Shown: one piece after another, positions 13,494 through 40,663 of the stretch
Numbering within the stretch: position 1 is the stretch's first letter
How the letters are laid out: each line of letters opens with the position of its first letter
NCBI RefSeq assembly: GCF_022458985.1
Contig: NC_061786.1
Location: 5,918,001 to 5,982,000 of the forward strand
Source: Mugil cephalus
Taxonomy: Eukaryota; Chordata; Actinopteri; Mugiliformes; Mugilidae
Length of the DNA: 64,000 nucleotides
Direction of reading: 5' to 3'
Position numbers and translations under genes: made by a program
The notes under the pieces: model-generated
The model's database searches: none
The model's input: the letters and a program-made list of their open reading frames with translations, nothing else
What the model was told of the DNA's origin: nothing

Positions 13494-14571
13494 AGGAGGT
13501 TTGCTTTTTTGGTGTTAAAAAGTTTGAAGGTCTTGAAGAGGGTCAATACTGGTTACATTAAACATTCAATATGAAAACCACTGCCAGGAGAAGTAGATGA
13601 CATTGACCATCTTGTGACAGTTCAACGTTTTTCAGGCCCAGGACCCCAAACTGATGGAGAGATTAAGTAGGGAGCCCCAACCTAATATATATATTCTATA
13701 TTAACTATATTAACTATTATGCTATTTATAAATATTATAATTATCATTTTGCATTCAATAGTAAGCTATTGAAATTAGACTTGAGACTTAGACAGACTTT
13801 AATGATCCACATTTTTAAATTTTTTTATTTCAAACGTGCAACAGTAGGGTGGCCGTGCACCTGCCGTAAACATAAAGATACCTGGCATAAACATACATAT
13901 ATAAATATATGGTGCACTGTTAGCTTCTACAGTGCAAGGTGTGTCTGGATTTTACCTGGGGACTGAAGAGGCTAATTGCGGCAAACCTGACCTGAAATTT
14001 CTAATAAACCAAAGATTAGCTTGCTAAACTTTCGCTGGTTAACTGGCAACAGTTAACTTGCAGCGGTGTGTACACAACTTGAACGATCAGCTTTTTGTGT
14101 ACACAGGCTCCTACGCCATGACCTCCTCATTAATTCTATTGAAAGGCATTAATGGAAAAGAAATTGGAGGGAAAGGGGGCGTGGCCTATGTCATTTAGAC
14201 ACGGAAATATCGCTCATGTCTCGCTTAAGAAAACGCACTTACCATCACTATAGCCCCACTTTGTGGTTGACCTGTCTGCCTCGCGTTAAAGTCGCTTTTG
14301 TACGGCCTAGAGTTTGAATCCCCCCCATCAGATGTGGTTGGTTTGTAAACAAAACATTATTTCAGCGCAGAAAACACAACCTCCATATTTGGTCCCCATA
14401 ACTGAGCATCACCGAGAATCAAGAACCTACTGAGGACAAAAAAAGAGTAAATAAACAGTTATAACGTCACCCCCCCTTCTCTTTCTTTAACTCATGTCAC
14501 ACTACACTACACATTCCAAGTCCCTGCCCATCTCAGTGTTTGCATAACTGCTTTCCCAACAGTGGTGGGCT

Positions 14572-14580
14572 TATATAAAT
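14572..14580 (+). promoter_or_regulatory. TATA box of adh copy A
   Basis: TATATAAAT lies 110 bp upstream of the copy A start codon, in the position expected for a TATA-driven adh promoter with a short leader. A pyrimidine-rich leader follows. Confidence 0.6.
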
Positions 14581-14689
14581 GTCAAATCCACATTTTCCCT
14601 TTCTCACATTTTCTCCTTCTCTCTCCGATCCTACACTTCCACTTCTCAACTCCTCTCCCAATTTTTTGACTCTCATCTTTGAGACAGAC

Positions 14690-18193
<3,504 letters not shown>

Positions 18194-18392
18194 GACCACT
18201 GCGTTGTCTTCAGTGATAAGGAAATCATTCTCAGTCATCATCTGTAGCCTCGTCATGCCAAGTTCTTTCAGCCCGTGCACAACATATGTATGTGACCTTG
18301 ATCTGATCGTTCAACAGATCGTGTGCAGATTGCGGTCGTAAAAATCATTATCAGGGTTTGTACCAAAAATATCAAGAGCACATGTGGAGAAA

Positions 18393-18398
18393 AATAAA
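18393..18398 (+). promoter_or_regulatory. Polyadenylation signal, adh copy A
   Basis: AATAAA lies 200 bp after the stop codon of copy A; it is the first canonical signal downstream and implies a short 3' UTR. Confidence 0.65.
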
Positions 18399-18415
18399 TT
18401 CCAAACGGATCAGTC

Positions 18416-19279
18416 TGTGGCTTCTTCGTTTGTGTGGGCACAGTGTTTAAAACAACTTCCTAACTAATGATTATCCAGATGAGTATTTTGAAAGGCTGGA
18501 CATGGAAATTGTTGCATATCACTCACATAATAATTGACCTCCTGTACATGTAGTCAATAGTGACATGATTCGTAAGAAGTGGATTTACTGACATGGCAGC
18601 AGTCTACATACACCAGCTGCAGTATTTTAATTTGAATTAACCTACGGTAGTTAAAGCCAATGCTCATCTTTTCTTCCAGAAGAAAAGGGGTCATGTGGGA
18701 GGGCCATAACAAATTATGAAAGGACAAGTAGTGACCCAAGAAATGTGTGTCTTTGCATAATCTTTTTTAAACGTCTCTGCCCGTCCAGATTAAAATATGA
18801 CCTCTGTTTAATGGGTTCTGAACCACTGCAGACACAAGGCCTAAACATAGCAACGATGATCTTTTCTGGTTTTGAAAAAAGTGATAATAATAACAACATC
18901 ATCTGGTATCGTAGTGTAGTATTGATAGTCCTTAATTTATCTTTCTTCAGATAAGAAAGACTTACATCAGGCTTCTTCTTTTTTCAATGACACTTTCAAA
19001 AGCAACAAAACATCTGACATGTTCTATCATATACACTGACCGCAACTCTGCAATGTAAAGAATAAGAGGACGTCCATGTGAGCAATTATACAAGACATCA
19101 GGGTGGAGCAAAGATCAAACTGGTCCATCGTGTCCTAAAACATTAATTTGCATTACAAAATCTAATCTAAAGTCCAAAGGTGGAAGCTACGACCTTTTAT
19201 TTGTTTTTATATCATCAGTGACTCAGCTAAATTCAGAGAAACCAGTCCCAGCCCCTTTTAGTGTTTGATTTAAAACCAG
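18416..19279. other. Spacer between adh copies A and B
   Basis: About 860 bp without a recognisable gene. The last 200-300 bp (from about 19030) resemble the sequence upstream of the pseudogene at 25320-25580, so this is the copy B promoter region shared through duplication. Confidence 0.5.
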
Positions 19280-19287
19280 TATTTAAA
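19280..19287 (+). promoter_or_regulatory. TATA-like box of adh copy B
   Basis: TATTTAAA lies 50 bp upstream of the copy B start codon. The same element is present, slightly altered (CATTTAAAGCTC), upstream of the pseudogene exon 1, which supports it as part of the ancestral promoter. Confidence 0.5.
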
Positions 19288-19336
19288 GCTCTTCCTCCTC
19301 TTCGTCAGCACTTTCCTTCTGGTTTCTATTGCAGAA

Positions 19337-23282
<3,946 letters not shown>

Positions 23283-23463
23283 TAAGATCAACGTGTTTGT
23301 CACAGAAGCATTAAAGCATGATTTTAGAAACAGACAACAATATACTTTATGTACATGATCATGACCAATTAATACTGTTGAGCAGATTATGCGCAGACAG
23401 TGTAACTCTCATGTTTGCTCAAAAAGTTTTAAACGCTCAAATGTTTGAGTGTTTGTGAAGGCA

Positions 23464-23469
23464 AATAAA
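23464..23469 (+). promoter_or_regulatory. Polyadenylation signal, adh copy B
   Basis: AATAAA lies 182 bp after the stop codon of copy B, similar in spacing to copy A. Confidence 0.65.
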
Positions 23470-23482
23470 TGGCTAAAAGAAG

Positions 23483-25319
23483 TGGGACTGGAGAGCTGCT
23501 TGTTTGTGTTCTGGTTTTGTGCTGTGGGTGTCATATGAACAGTTCACTCTAGACCTTACTGTAGGCTATATCCACAAGAATCTCCACTGGCCACTGGACA
23601 TGGGAATAGGTACAGGTGACTTTAGCTTGGCACCTGCACCATGAAGGCAGTAGTCACATGATGATTTGATGAGGAAAAAAAAGAAAAACAGATTCAAAGA
23701 CAACAAGGTCAGCAACAGCCATAATTTATGAAGGTGGGTGTCTATGTTTTGGCCTGCCCAGGCTAAAATACAGCTATGTTTTCAATCTTAAATGGGGAAA
23801 GTAATGTTTCTCAAAGTCTCAGAAAATGTCTCCAGCAATGGCCGAGCAATGTGGTCAGTCTGTAGTGTGGTAAATTATTCAGGAGTTGTGCTGGTTAAAA
23901 AATGTAGTTTGTAAATAAGATCCATGGCACAACATTATTCAACCCACAAACAGTAGCTGGAGGGACTGCTATACGCTGAGTGGCTGGGCAGCTGACATTA
24001 GTGAATGCCACTCTTCCATCTGGTGATGGCCTTTTTGGCAAGGCAAGTCCCCCAGAATTGTGACTGCCAGGGATTAAATGGCGTAGGATCTGTCAGGAAT
24101 CTGGCTGGTCCTGAGATGGCTGGCTGCTGAAGTGGCTGAAGGCCTGAAGTCTGGGAGCTGTCTGACTTTGAGGTTAAGAATAGGAACAACAATAGGGCTA
24201 AAAGCAAGTCAAAGTCCCTAGAAAGGTGGTTTGAGGTGAAGTCAGCTAGGGAACTAGCTAACTCAGTGATAGGCCCTAGCTGTTGGCTTCCAGATTCAGG
24301 AGCATGAATGGGCTGACAGGAATGCTAAAGGCTCACAGGCAAGCAGAATGTAGAATGACCAAGCCCATCTGTAAAAGCTATGATGCGGGTGGGAGTGTGT
24401 TTGGCTCAGAAGCAGACAGTCCGTGATGGCCAAGTCAGTAACTGGGATGGGCAGTTGGTAATCTTAGTTTAAAATAGGCAGTCCTTAACAACCAGGTAGC
24501 TAAGAGATCAAGGGACTAGCAGTTTGGAGATGATGCTATAGGCTGGCTAACTGGGACAAACTATAGGTAGCAGTGGTGGTGCATATGGACTCCTTTATCC
24601 ACTCACGTAGAGTATCCATGAGTCAAGGTTTAAAGGCAGTCAAGGTTCATCCTCAAAAACATTGTCTGTTGTCTCCATTCATTGTCACTGCACTGCTAGA
24701 TGTGGCAGATTAACCCAAATGCAGACACAAAGACAGGAATTAATTTAACAGTTTGCTCACTCAATATGAGGGATTCTGGGGCGAGGTAGATAGTGGTGGT
24801 TTAGAACTGAGGTAAGACTCAGTCTTGGCCTGAGAGCTGGAAATCTGCTGCAGAAGGTTGAACCAGTATCTGAGCCAAGCAGAAGAATTGCTCAGGGAAG
24901 TCAGACTGAGAGGATCCAGGGAGCTGATTTAATGAAGGAATGCGGTGTGGAACAGAATACTAATATAACAGCCAACTCAACAAATGAGTGGAACTCTGAC
25001 TCCACGGTATTTGTAGTGGGTTTGACGACCGTGATGTCATGCAGCTGGTGAGGCCCTGCTCTGGCTCCAACTCACCTGTCTCTACTTCTACAATCAAGTC
25101 CATATTCAATGCATGCTGGCACACAAAGAAGTAGGGAGTCAATTCAGGCAAGGAGGGAGAGTACGGTTAAAGCAGAGGTGTCTAATAAGACACCAAAACT
25201 AATAAGACAACTAAATGGTGGTCTCACCATTTAGTTAACAATAAAAGCACAAAGGAAAATCAAGACATTAACAAACATGTAATGGACATTTGGAAATTCG
25301 AGATTTTTGATGATTTATA
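23483..25319. other. Spacer after adh copy B, probably decayed repeats
   Basis: About 1.8 kb with no gene I can support on either strand. The text near 24700-25150 (CCAAATGCAGACACAAAGACAG, and a region around GTGATGTCATGCAGCTGGTGAGG) has the flavour of a fish interspersed repeat, but I cannot name the family or fix its ends. Confidence 0.35.
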
Positions 25320-26230
25320 TTGGCCAGAACTCTGCAGTATGAAAGAGAATGTGTATTAAAACAATTCATCAGTCATCATTGATGCACTGAAAAGCAAAAT
25401 GCAAAATACTAAGTCAATGCCCCAAAGATGATATTAGAGTTGCATAAGCTAATCTAAAGTCCAGTGGTTAGAAAAATAAGGTCCCAGACCTTTCCAGGAT
25501 TTGATGTAACAGCAGCATTTAAAGCTCCGCCTGCTCTTCTTCAGGACTTTTTTTTTTTTGTTTGTTTCACTGTTGCAAAAATGGCACCGCTGGTAAGGTA
25601 AGTATTTAATTTATTACGGGAACATTTATATGTGCAACTGTGATATTTGAAACAGTTTTGCAGATTACCCGCCTGAAATGTGAACACTGGAATGATGAAC
25701 ATCCTGTAAAGTAAGGTTTCATTGCTTTCACATGTAGCTCTTTAATGCAGCACTAATGAAAAAAAATAATAAAATAAATAAATAAATAAATTCTGTCCTC
25801 GAATGTTCTGCTCTGGCTTTCTACCTTGTTTGAAACACTCTCCAGACTGTTGCATAACTGTTGATACTGGCAACCATGAGAGGCTAGCAGGCCAAAATGA
25901 GGACAGTGGAAGTTCAGTGTAGTTGCACAGGGGAATAAAATAGAACTATAAAAATGAAAACTGTTCTTCTACATTTATTGTGTGGTAAAACCACTGCCTT
26001 CTTTCAGTAATTATCACATTATGCTTGCATCTGTTGAGGGGTGCGATATATTTGGCTGCTACCGAACAATCAGCCCTTGAAGTTTATGTGTTGGTAACAG
26101 GGAAGAGAGAAGACGTTTGGTCACAGCATAAACATCGGTAAGACACCTGCCAGCAATGGCTTATAATAATAATAACTCTAAGAAAACAAGGAGAAATTCA
26201 TTGAAGGTTAGGTCCAGAATTTATGAAGCC

Positions 26231-26329
<99 letters not shown>

Positions 26330-26760
26330 TAACTAAAATTACTCATGAAGTAGAAAGCCCCAGAACAGTTCGGTCCAAAAGTGATTTTGAGGGATCTTCT
26401 TTAAGAGTACACTCTACACCTACAATGCTTACATTAGCTATACCAGGCGCCATGAGGGAATCTCATGCTGGGTAACTTCACTCTCGGTCACTGCTTCTTA
26501 AGTCATCAAGTGCTAGGCAGCAGTGATCTGGGAGCCCATCAAGCTTTTGGAGATTGAGTGGATTTCGGCAGAGAGACATCCACAGTCCAGACACATTGAT
26601 GTACATAGACAGTTAGGTTTATATTTGTATGTTATAGGGTTTTGACATAGTTGAGCAGGGCCACCTCAGACATAACCACAAGCTTGATCAAATACAGTAA
26701 AGGTTATAATTTTAGGATTAACATTAGTATACCATTAATTGTGACTCTTTTTCAATCAGG
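25320..26760 (+). pseudogene. Truncated adh pseudogene (promoter, exon 1, exon 2 only)
   Basis: This is a relic of an adh8-type gene, closest to copy B. The region around CTAATCTAAAGTCCA (25447) and the altered TATA box match the copy B promoter. Exon 1 remains at 25581-25597 but is one base short (17 rather than 18), which shifts the frame. Exon 2 begins at 26502; its acceptor has changed from TAG to TAA, codon 5 is a stop (TAG), and its 3' part is deleted and garbled (about 26560-26580). Downstream text to about 26760 still aligns with copy B intron 2. No exon 3-9 remains are seen before the next transposon. The gene cannot make an enzyme. Confidence 0.88.
26231..26327. repeat. TA dinucleotide microsatellite
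   Basis: About 97 bases of nearly pure TA repeats, with one C interruption near the start, lie inside intron 1 of the adh pseudogene. The paralogous introns lack it. Confidence 0.97.
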
Positions 26761-27366
26761 CATCAGTAAGCTAGGCAATATAGCCCAGACATACCTCCAT
26801 TCCTCTCCCAGGAATTTGTTCCAGTTTCTCCAGGTGGATACAGAGACTTTGCTAGGTCAGAGGAGATCTCTAATCTCTCTAGCTATGTCCAGTCACCAGT
26901 CACCAGTGACTCCAGTTGATTGTACCAAGAAATCTTGCTAATGAGAGTTACCCTGGAGGTGGAGGCAAACTGATCGGAAGCTTGAATCACTTTAGCATTT
27001 TTTGTTGTGGTAGTCCAACCTGCCTCCAGATGGTCAAGGTCCTCATCCTTTCATGCGGGGGCCCAGCCAGCCCACGGACGTCATTCTTTTAACTATTACC
27101 TGAAGCTAATGACAGCAGGTGAAGGTTGATACATAAATTAACTGATAGATATAAAGCTTTGCCTTCTGGCTGTACTCCTTCTTCACAACAACGATCCAAT
27201 ACAATGCTCACATTGCTTCTGATGCCAGACCAATCAGCCCACGCTCTCTTGAAGGGTTTTTCCATAACTCCTGAACAAGTCCTTGAGACACGAGAACTAC
27301 TTCCCTGGGGCAGCAACTCAGTCCCAACTTGGAGGAAGGAATCCATAATTTTCTGGCAAAGAGTAA

Positions 27367-28640
<1,274 letters not shown>

Positions 28641-28643
28641 CAA

Positions 28644-28676
28644 AAAAACAACAACAACAACAACAACAACAACAAA
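28644..28676. repeat. ACA trinucleotide repeat
   Basis: About 33 bases of near-perfect ACA/CAA repeat abut the truncated right end of the Tc1-like element. Confidence 0.9.
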
Positions 28677-29047
28677 AAACAGCTATCTAAATCAATTTGT
28701 AACACAAACAAAGAAACAGAAAGAACTTTCAAATTCTCCTCACTGAAGCCAGTGGAATTTTTTTCTGAAAGAAATATCTGCAGCTGCTCAAACACTTTGG
28801 ACAGTGATCTCCCCCTGGTTGTGTATTACACTGAACTTGGCACAGTGTGTCTGTGCTGCACCTTTCCGCTCCTGATCTCCACCTGGTGGTGAGGGAAGCT
28901 GCAGCACACTATGCCAAGTTCATTGTAACACACACAATAATGTTAATTATTAATTCATTTTGCTAACTGCTGTCCAGTAGTGGGTTATGAACCATTGTTT
29001 GCAGCCCATCAGTGACAACTGTGTGCTTGTATGTAGATACAGATATA

Positions 29048-29482
29048 TACACTGATCAGGCATAACATTATGACCGTATTCCTAACATTGTATAGGTCTC
29101 CTATGTGCCTCCACAGTTGTGACTCATCAAAGAATGGAAATGGGCCTTCTGACAGTGTCCTGTGGTGTCTGGCAACAGAATGTTGTTTGTGGCCTCTGGG
29201 TCATATGGGTTGAGGGGAGGGGCCTCTGTGGATCATCCCAGTGATACTTTGATCAGTTTGAGATCTAGTGAATTTGGAGGCCAGGTCAACACTTGTGCTG
29301 ATCTTCATGTTTTTTGAGTTGTTCCTAAAGCGTTTTTTATTGTGTGCATGTGTGTCTGTGTCGGGTGGGGGTGCATGGTCTGGTCTAGATGGGTGGTACA
29401 TGTCTAAATAACATCCACATGAATGCCAGGATTGAATGCATGTTCAATGCCATTGGTTATAATGTTATGCCTGATCAGTGTA
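29048..29482 (-). mobile_element. Internally deleted Tc1/mariner element with TA-flanked inverted repeats
   Basis: CACTGATCAGGCATAACATT at the left is exactly reversed at the right (29459-29480), and both ends abut TA, the usual Tc1/mariner target. The interior keeps pieces of a known fish family (GGGCCTTCTGACAGTGTCCT, AATTTGGAGGCCAGGTCAAC, CATCCACATGAATGCCAGG) but most of the transposase is missing. It is a non-autonomous remnant. Confidence 0.85.
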
Positions 29483-29484
29483 TA

Positions 29485-30149
29485 TAGATAATTGTATGCA
29501 GCCACCCCACAGTGCAAACATCTCCACTTTCCCTTACTGAACTAATGAGCTCATTTACAGTTTTCCCAGGATGCAGTAGTGTCAGCCTTGTTCCCAAACT
29601 GGTAGAGGAGTTCTGCATTTGTATAAGAAGCAGACGAGTTTGTGACTCTTCCCTTTGAGAAGATCACCGGTGGATTTGATGCTGTTTTCAGCTTTAGAAT
29701 ACATTTTGAAGTTGTTTGATATGATAATGTGCAAAGAGTTCCTGTGTCCCTCTGGGTTTTGCCTGTCAAAGGCCTTTTGTGTCACTGCTCCCCTCTGTCG
29801 AAAAACAAAGCTGAGATATAATGAGTGGTGTGAGACAGGGCCTCATAATTCACTCCTGAGTGGGATCTGATCTCTCTTTTTTTTATTTTTTTATTTATTA
29901 TTTTTTTTTTAATCTCTCTCTTTCTCTCATTTAGGTAAACAAGAGAGAAGAGATTAAAACAAATAAATAAAATAAAAATAAAGCAAATAAAGTATAACAG
30001 AACCACTATGGAGATTTAAATCTGAGAAAATTCAAACCACATGAAAATAACAGATGGAAACGCATGGAAACTGTAAACCCTCGGGACACAAAGGAACTGA
30101 TAAATGGTTGAGGTTAAAGTCTCTGTCTTGAATGTTTGACTAGCTGGTT
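29485..30149. other. Spacer upstream of adh copy C
   Basis: About 660 bp without a gene. It contains AT-rich homopolymer stretches (29876-29912 and 29957-29995) and then the copy C promoter. Confidence 0.5.
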
Positions 30150-30156
30150 TATATAA
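30150..30156 (+). promoter_or_regulatory. TATA box of adh copy C
   Basis: TATATAA lies 115 bp upstream of the copy C start codon, a spacing close to that of copy A. Confidence 0.6.
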
Positions 30157-30270
30157 CCACAAGGCACAGCATAAACCTCCAGGTTGTTTTCTCCTCTCAC
30201 GTTGCTGTACTGCAGCTGCAGCCCCATCTGAGTGGTTCTAGTGTTGTAAACACTCATCTTCACGGCAAAA

Positions 30271-33584
<3,314 letters not shown>

Positions 33585-33803
33585 GAGCACTATGTTACAA
33601 AGTAATTTACCTCTACACCTTGCAGGACTAGTTTAGTTGCATTTAATGTATTAGGTTATTGTGAATCATAAAGTGCCAGTATATAGGGCAGCTTTAGCTA
33701 ATTAAGCTAATTCCCAGCTGTAGTCCCCAGAAAGGTGATAAAGGGCATCCTAAATGTTAAGTACTATATATTATCAACATAGGTTAAAAAGGGGAAAGAA
33801 AAC

Positions 33804-33809
33804 AATAAA
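33804..33809 (+). promoter_or_regulatory. Polyadenylation signal, adh copy C
   Basis: AATAAA lies about 220 bp after the stop codon of copy C. Confidence 0.55.
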
Positions 33810-36100
33810 AACGATTGATGCAACATGAAGCATGTTATTAAAAAAAGTGTTGGCACAAAATACATTGTCTTTGGAGATGTTTGTGCGGCTACATTGATTT
33901 CCAGATATACTGCGTTGCACATTCACATCTTGCACAGTTTCTGCATTACTTCTGCTCGTACAATATTTCCTCCATGTTAACTTATGACATTGTAAACATT
34001 AACCACATTCTGTTTGGCAGAGCGATACAACCCTGGTCTTACTCAGTGTGAAAGGTCATCTCACAGCTCGGCTTGACCTGCCAGTTTTGTGATCATTAAC
34101 TTAAAGTGCTCCTTCTCCTGTGAGAAGTTGCCATCTTAGACAATCAAGACAGGATAAACAGGAACACCAAGCACCATGAATGAAAAGATATGAATAATAT
34201 GATTCATAACATGTTATCATATTCTCATCATTGGCTTAACTCCTCTGGCGCCAACTTTAGATTGAAAAAATAGACATTACCGTTTATGGCAGCTTAATCA
34301 TAAATGGCTACTTTACATTTATACCAGCAACTCTGCATGCGCTTTATCAGAATTCATTTCCTCTCAGCTCGCGGCATCATTAAACTGTCAGTGCATCTCG
34401 GAGGCTCAAGTGTGCAGCATTGTGACAGAATGAGAGAGGCAGACGGGATTTGCTGCAACCGGACCCTGACCAATCCCTATCACAGTCTGGCGCCTGCCTT
34501 AAATTAAAATGTAACCCCGAAAATCTGCACGTCCCACTCTGTATTCCCAGCGCCTTTAAGGTCAAACCTTTAATCAGCACCACCCACATGTTCACATTTT
34601 CAAGGTGTAAAAACTGATCAATGATTGACGACGCTGGAAAAGCAACAAGCAACAAAGGCACCGAGTTAATTTTTACCAGACTGCGAGTGATTCGAGTGAG
34701 CACAGTGCAATCAGCAAATTTGGGTCATTGTTCTCTTTTAGTCATTGCTCATCTTGTAGCCAGAAACCATAACCAATAATAATAATAATAATAAAATAAA
34801 TAAATAAATAAAACTTTTTCCAGCAGTTTATTGTGTCCAGCCATTAATTTGACTACAAGTTTTTAACAAACACATTTTCCCTAACACTAGTGGCGAGACC
34901 CAGTTCTTTGAACCAAAGAACACCCTTTCAGATCTGGTGGTGGATGCCAGAGACCTAGAGTTATCAACCTATCAGTGGTGACAATAAACTAATTAAGAGT
35001 GATCTGTGACCCAGCTGATGAAAGTGGGACCCAGAAAGTTTGTCCTTTTCGTCTAAATCATCCATTTCAGCTGTGTATGTGGCTCGTAGAAGCTGGACTC
35101 GGCGTCTACAGCAGTGGCCATGCTGCCTTTTGATTGTGTCTGTAAGACTGAAATGTTGGATATTTGTAGTCAAGTAGTTCTGGTGGAAATGCTTTGTGCT
35201 TCTTTTCATCGTTTATAGTTTTCTTAATATCGCTGAATCGTAGTCACCAACCAATCTAAGGTGGTTTCACCTCATTAGATGTGTTGCGGATTTAGAAACC
35301 ATGGGTGAGTGTTTTGGCCCTGGTGCTCATTAACATTGATTGCAGGCAGTTACTCTCGCCAAGGTACCTCGTGTAGATCATCAGTGACAATGATGTGCGC
35401 TGCTTGTTTTTTTATTTTTTTTATTTTTATTTTTTTTTTAAAAAGATGATGCTTGATTACTTGTTGCGCCACTCCACAGGCCAATCAAAGTGGGTGCAGA
35501 ATGACAGAACCTGAAAATACAGGGGAACAGTTAAGCAGTTACTCCCTGAAAAGGGACCATGTCATAGAGCTGAACCACAAACACTGAAGGAAGGTAGGAA
35601 CAGCACCCTCTGGAGTCCAAACACTGGGTGGTGGAGAGGTGGTTGAAGTTGGCAGGTGCCTGAAGGCAGCGCCACTCTCTCCTCTGCATGCCTGGGACAC
35701 ACAGGTCCGTCCATACTTTCACAATTTGTTGAGCCGTCTGCCTGAATATCATCAGTGGCCTGAGCATCGCTAATCCATGATACATCTTGTGTAGTAAATC
35801 TCAGGTTTCACCGCGTCAGACTCATTGTACCAGCGAGGTTACATAGCTGCTTATTATCTGTCGGTGATCTATAAAATGCGTTCAGTTGGGGTTGCTGCTT
35901 GTTTATTCGTCCCTGGCTCTCATTTGTGGTCCAGATGTCAGCAGTTGGAAACTTTTGAAACACACATTGCACAACACTACTTATAACCAATAGCCGCTTC
36001 CAAATTCCATTCAGCGTCCCTGCCCATCTGCCCAATATACAGAGTAAACTTGAATTTCAGGACCTTGTTTTTTCATTCCACCCTCTTGTCCTGCAGCTGC
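33810..36100. other. Spacer between adh copies C and D
   Basis: About 2.3 kb without a supportable gene. Around 34230-34350 the text (CTCTGGCGCCAACTTTAGATTG, then ATACCAGCAACTCTGCAT) resembles the region downstream of copy D at 41050-41195, pointing to duplication of a gene-plus-flank unit. An AAT/AAAT microsatellite sits at about 34776-34812 and a T-rich tract at 35405-35442. Confidence 0.5.
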
Positions 36101-36129
36101 AGTCCTCTCTTTACTTCTCTCCAACCGCC

Positions 36130-40560
<4,431 letters not shown>

Positions 40561-40657
40561 GAGCACTACACTGCCTTTAATGAAACCAGTAATTCAGTCA
40601 TTAACCACTACACCATACAGGATTTCAGCGAGAATAATCCAAATATACATTGCTCAA

Positions 40658-40663
40658 AATAAA
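40658..40663 (+). promoter_or_regulatory. Polyadenylation signal, adh copy D
   Basis: AATAAA lies about 100 bp after the stop codon of copy D. Confidence 0.6.

Larger units (their letters stand above)
9072..14571. other. sptlc2 3' UTR and gene-free spacer before the adh array
   Basis: The sptlc2-like 3' UTR starts here. I found no canonical AATAAA by eye; ATTAAA occurs at 9724-9729 and again near 9806. The spacer holds a three-copy imperfect repeat (10050-10430), an ATT microsatellite near 11938-11955, a two-part hairpin at 13449-13493, and otherwise AT-rich text without a recognisable gene on either strand. The short open frames here have no family features. Confidence 0.55.

Noticed and set aside
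14275-14330. GTTTGAATCCCCCC-like text resembling a tRNA T arm
   Set aside because: No acceptor stem, D arm or anticodon stem can be placed at the right distances.
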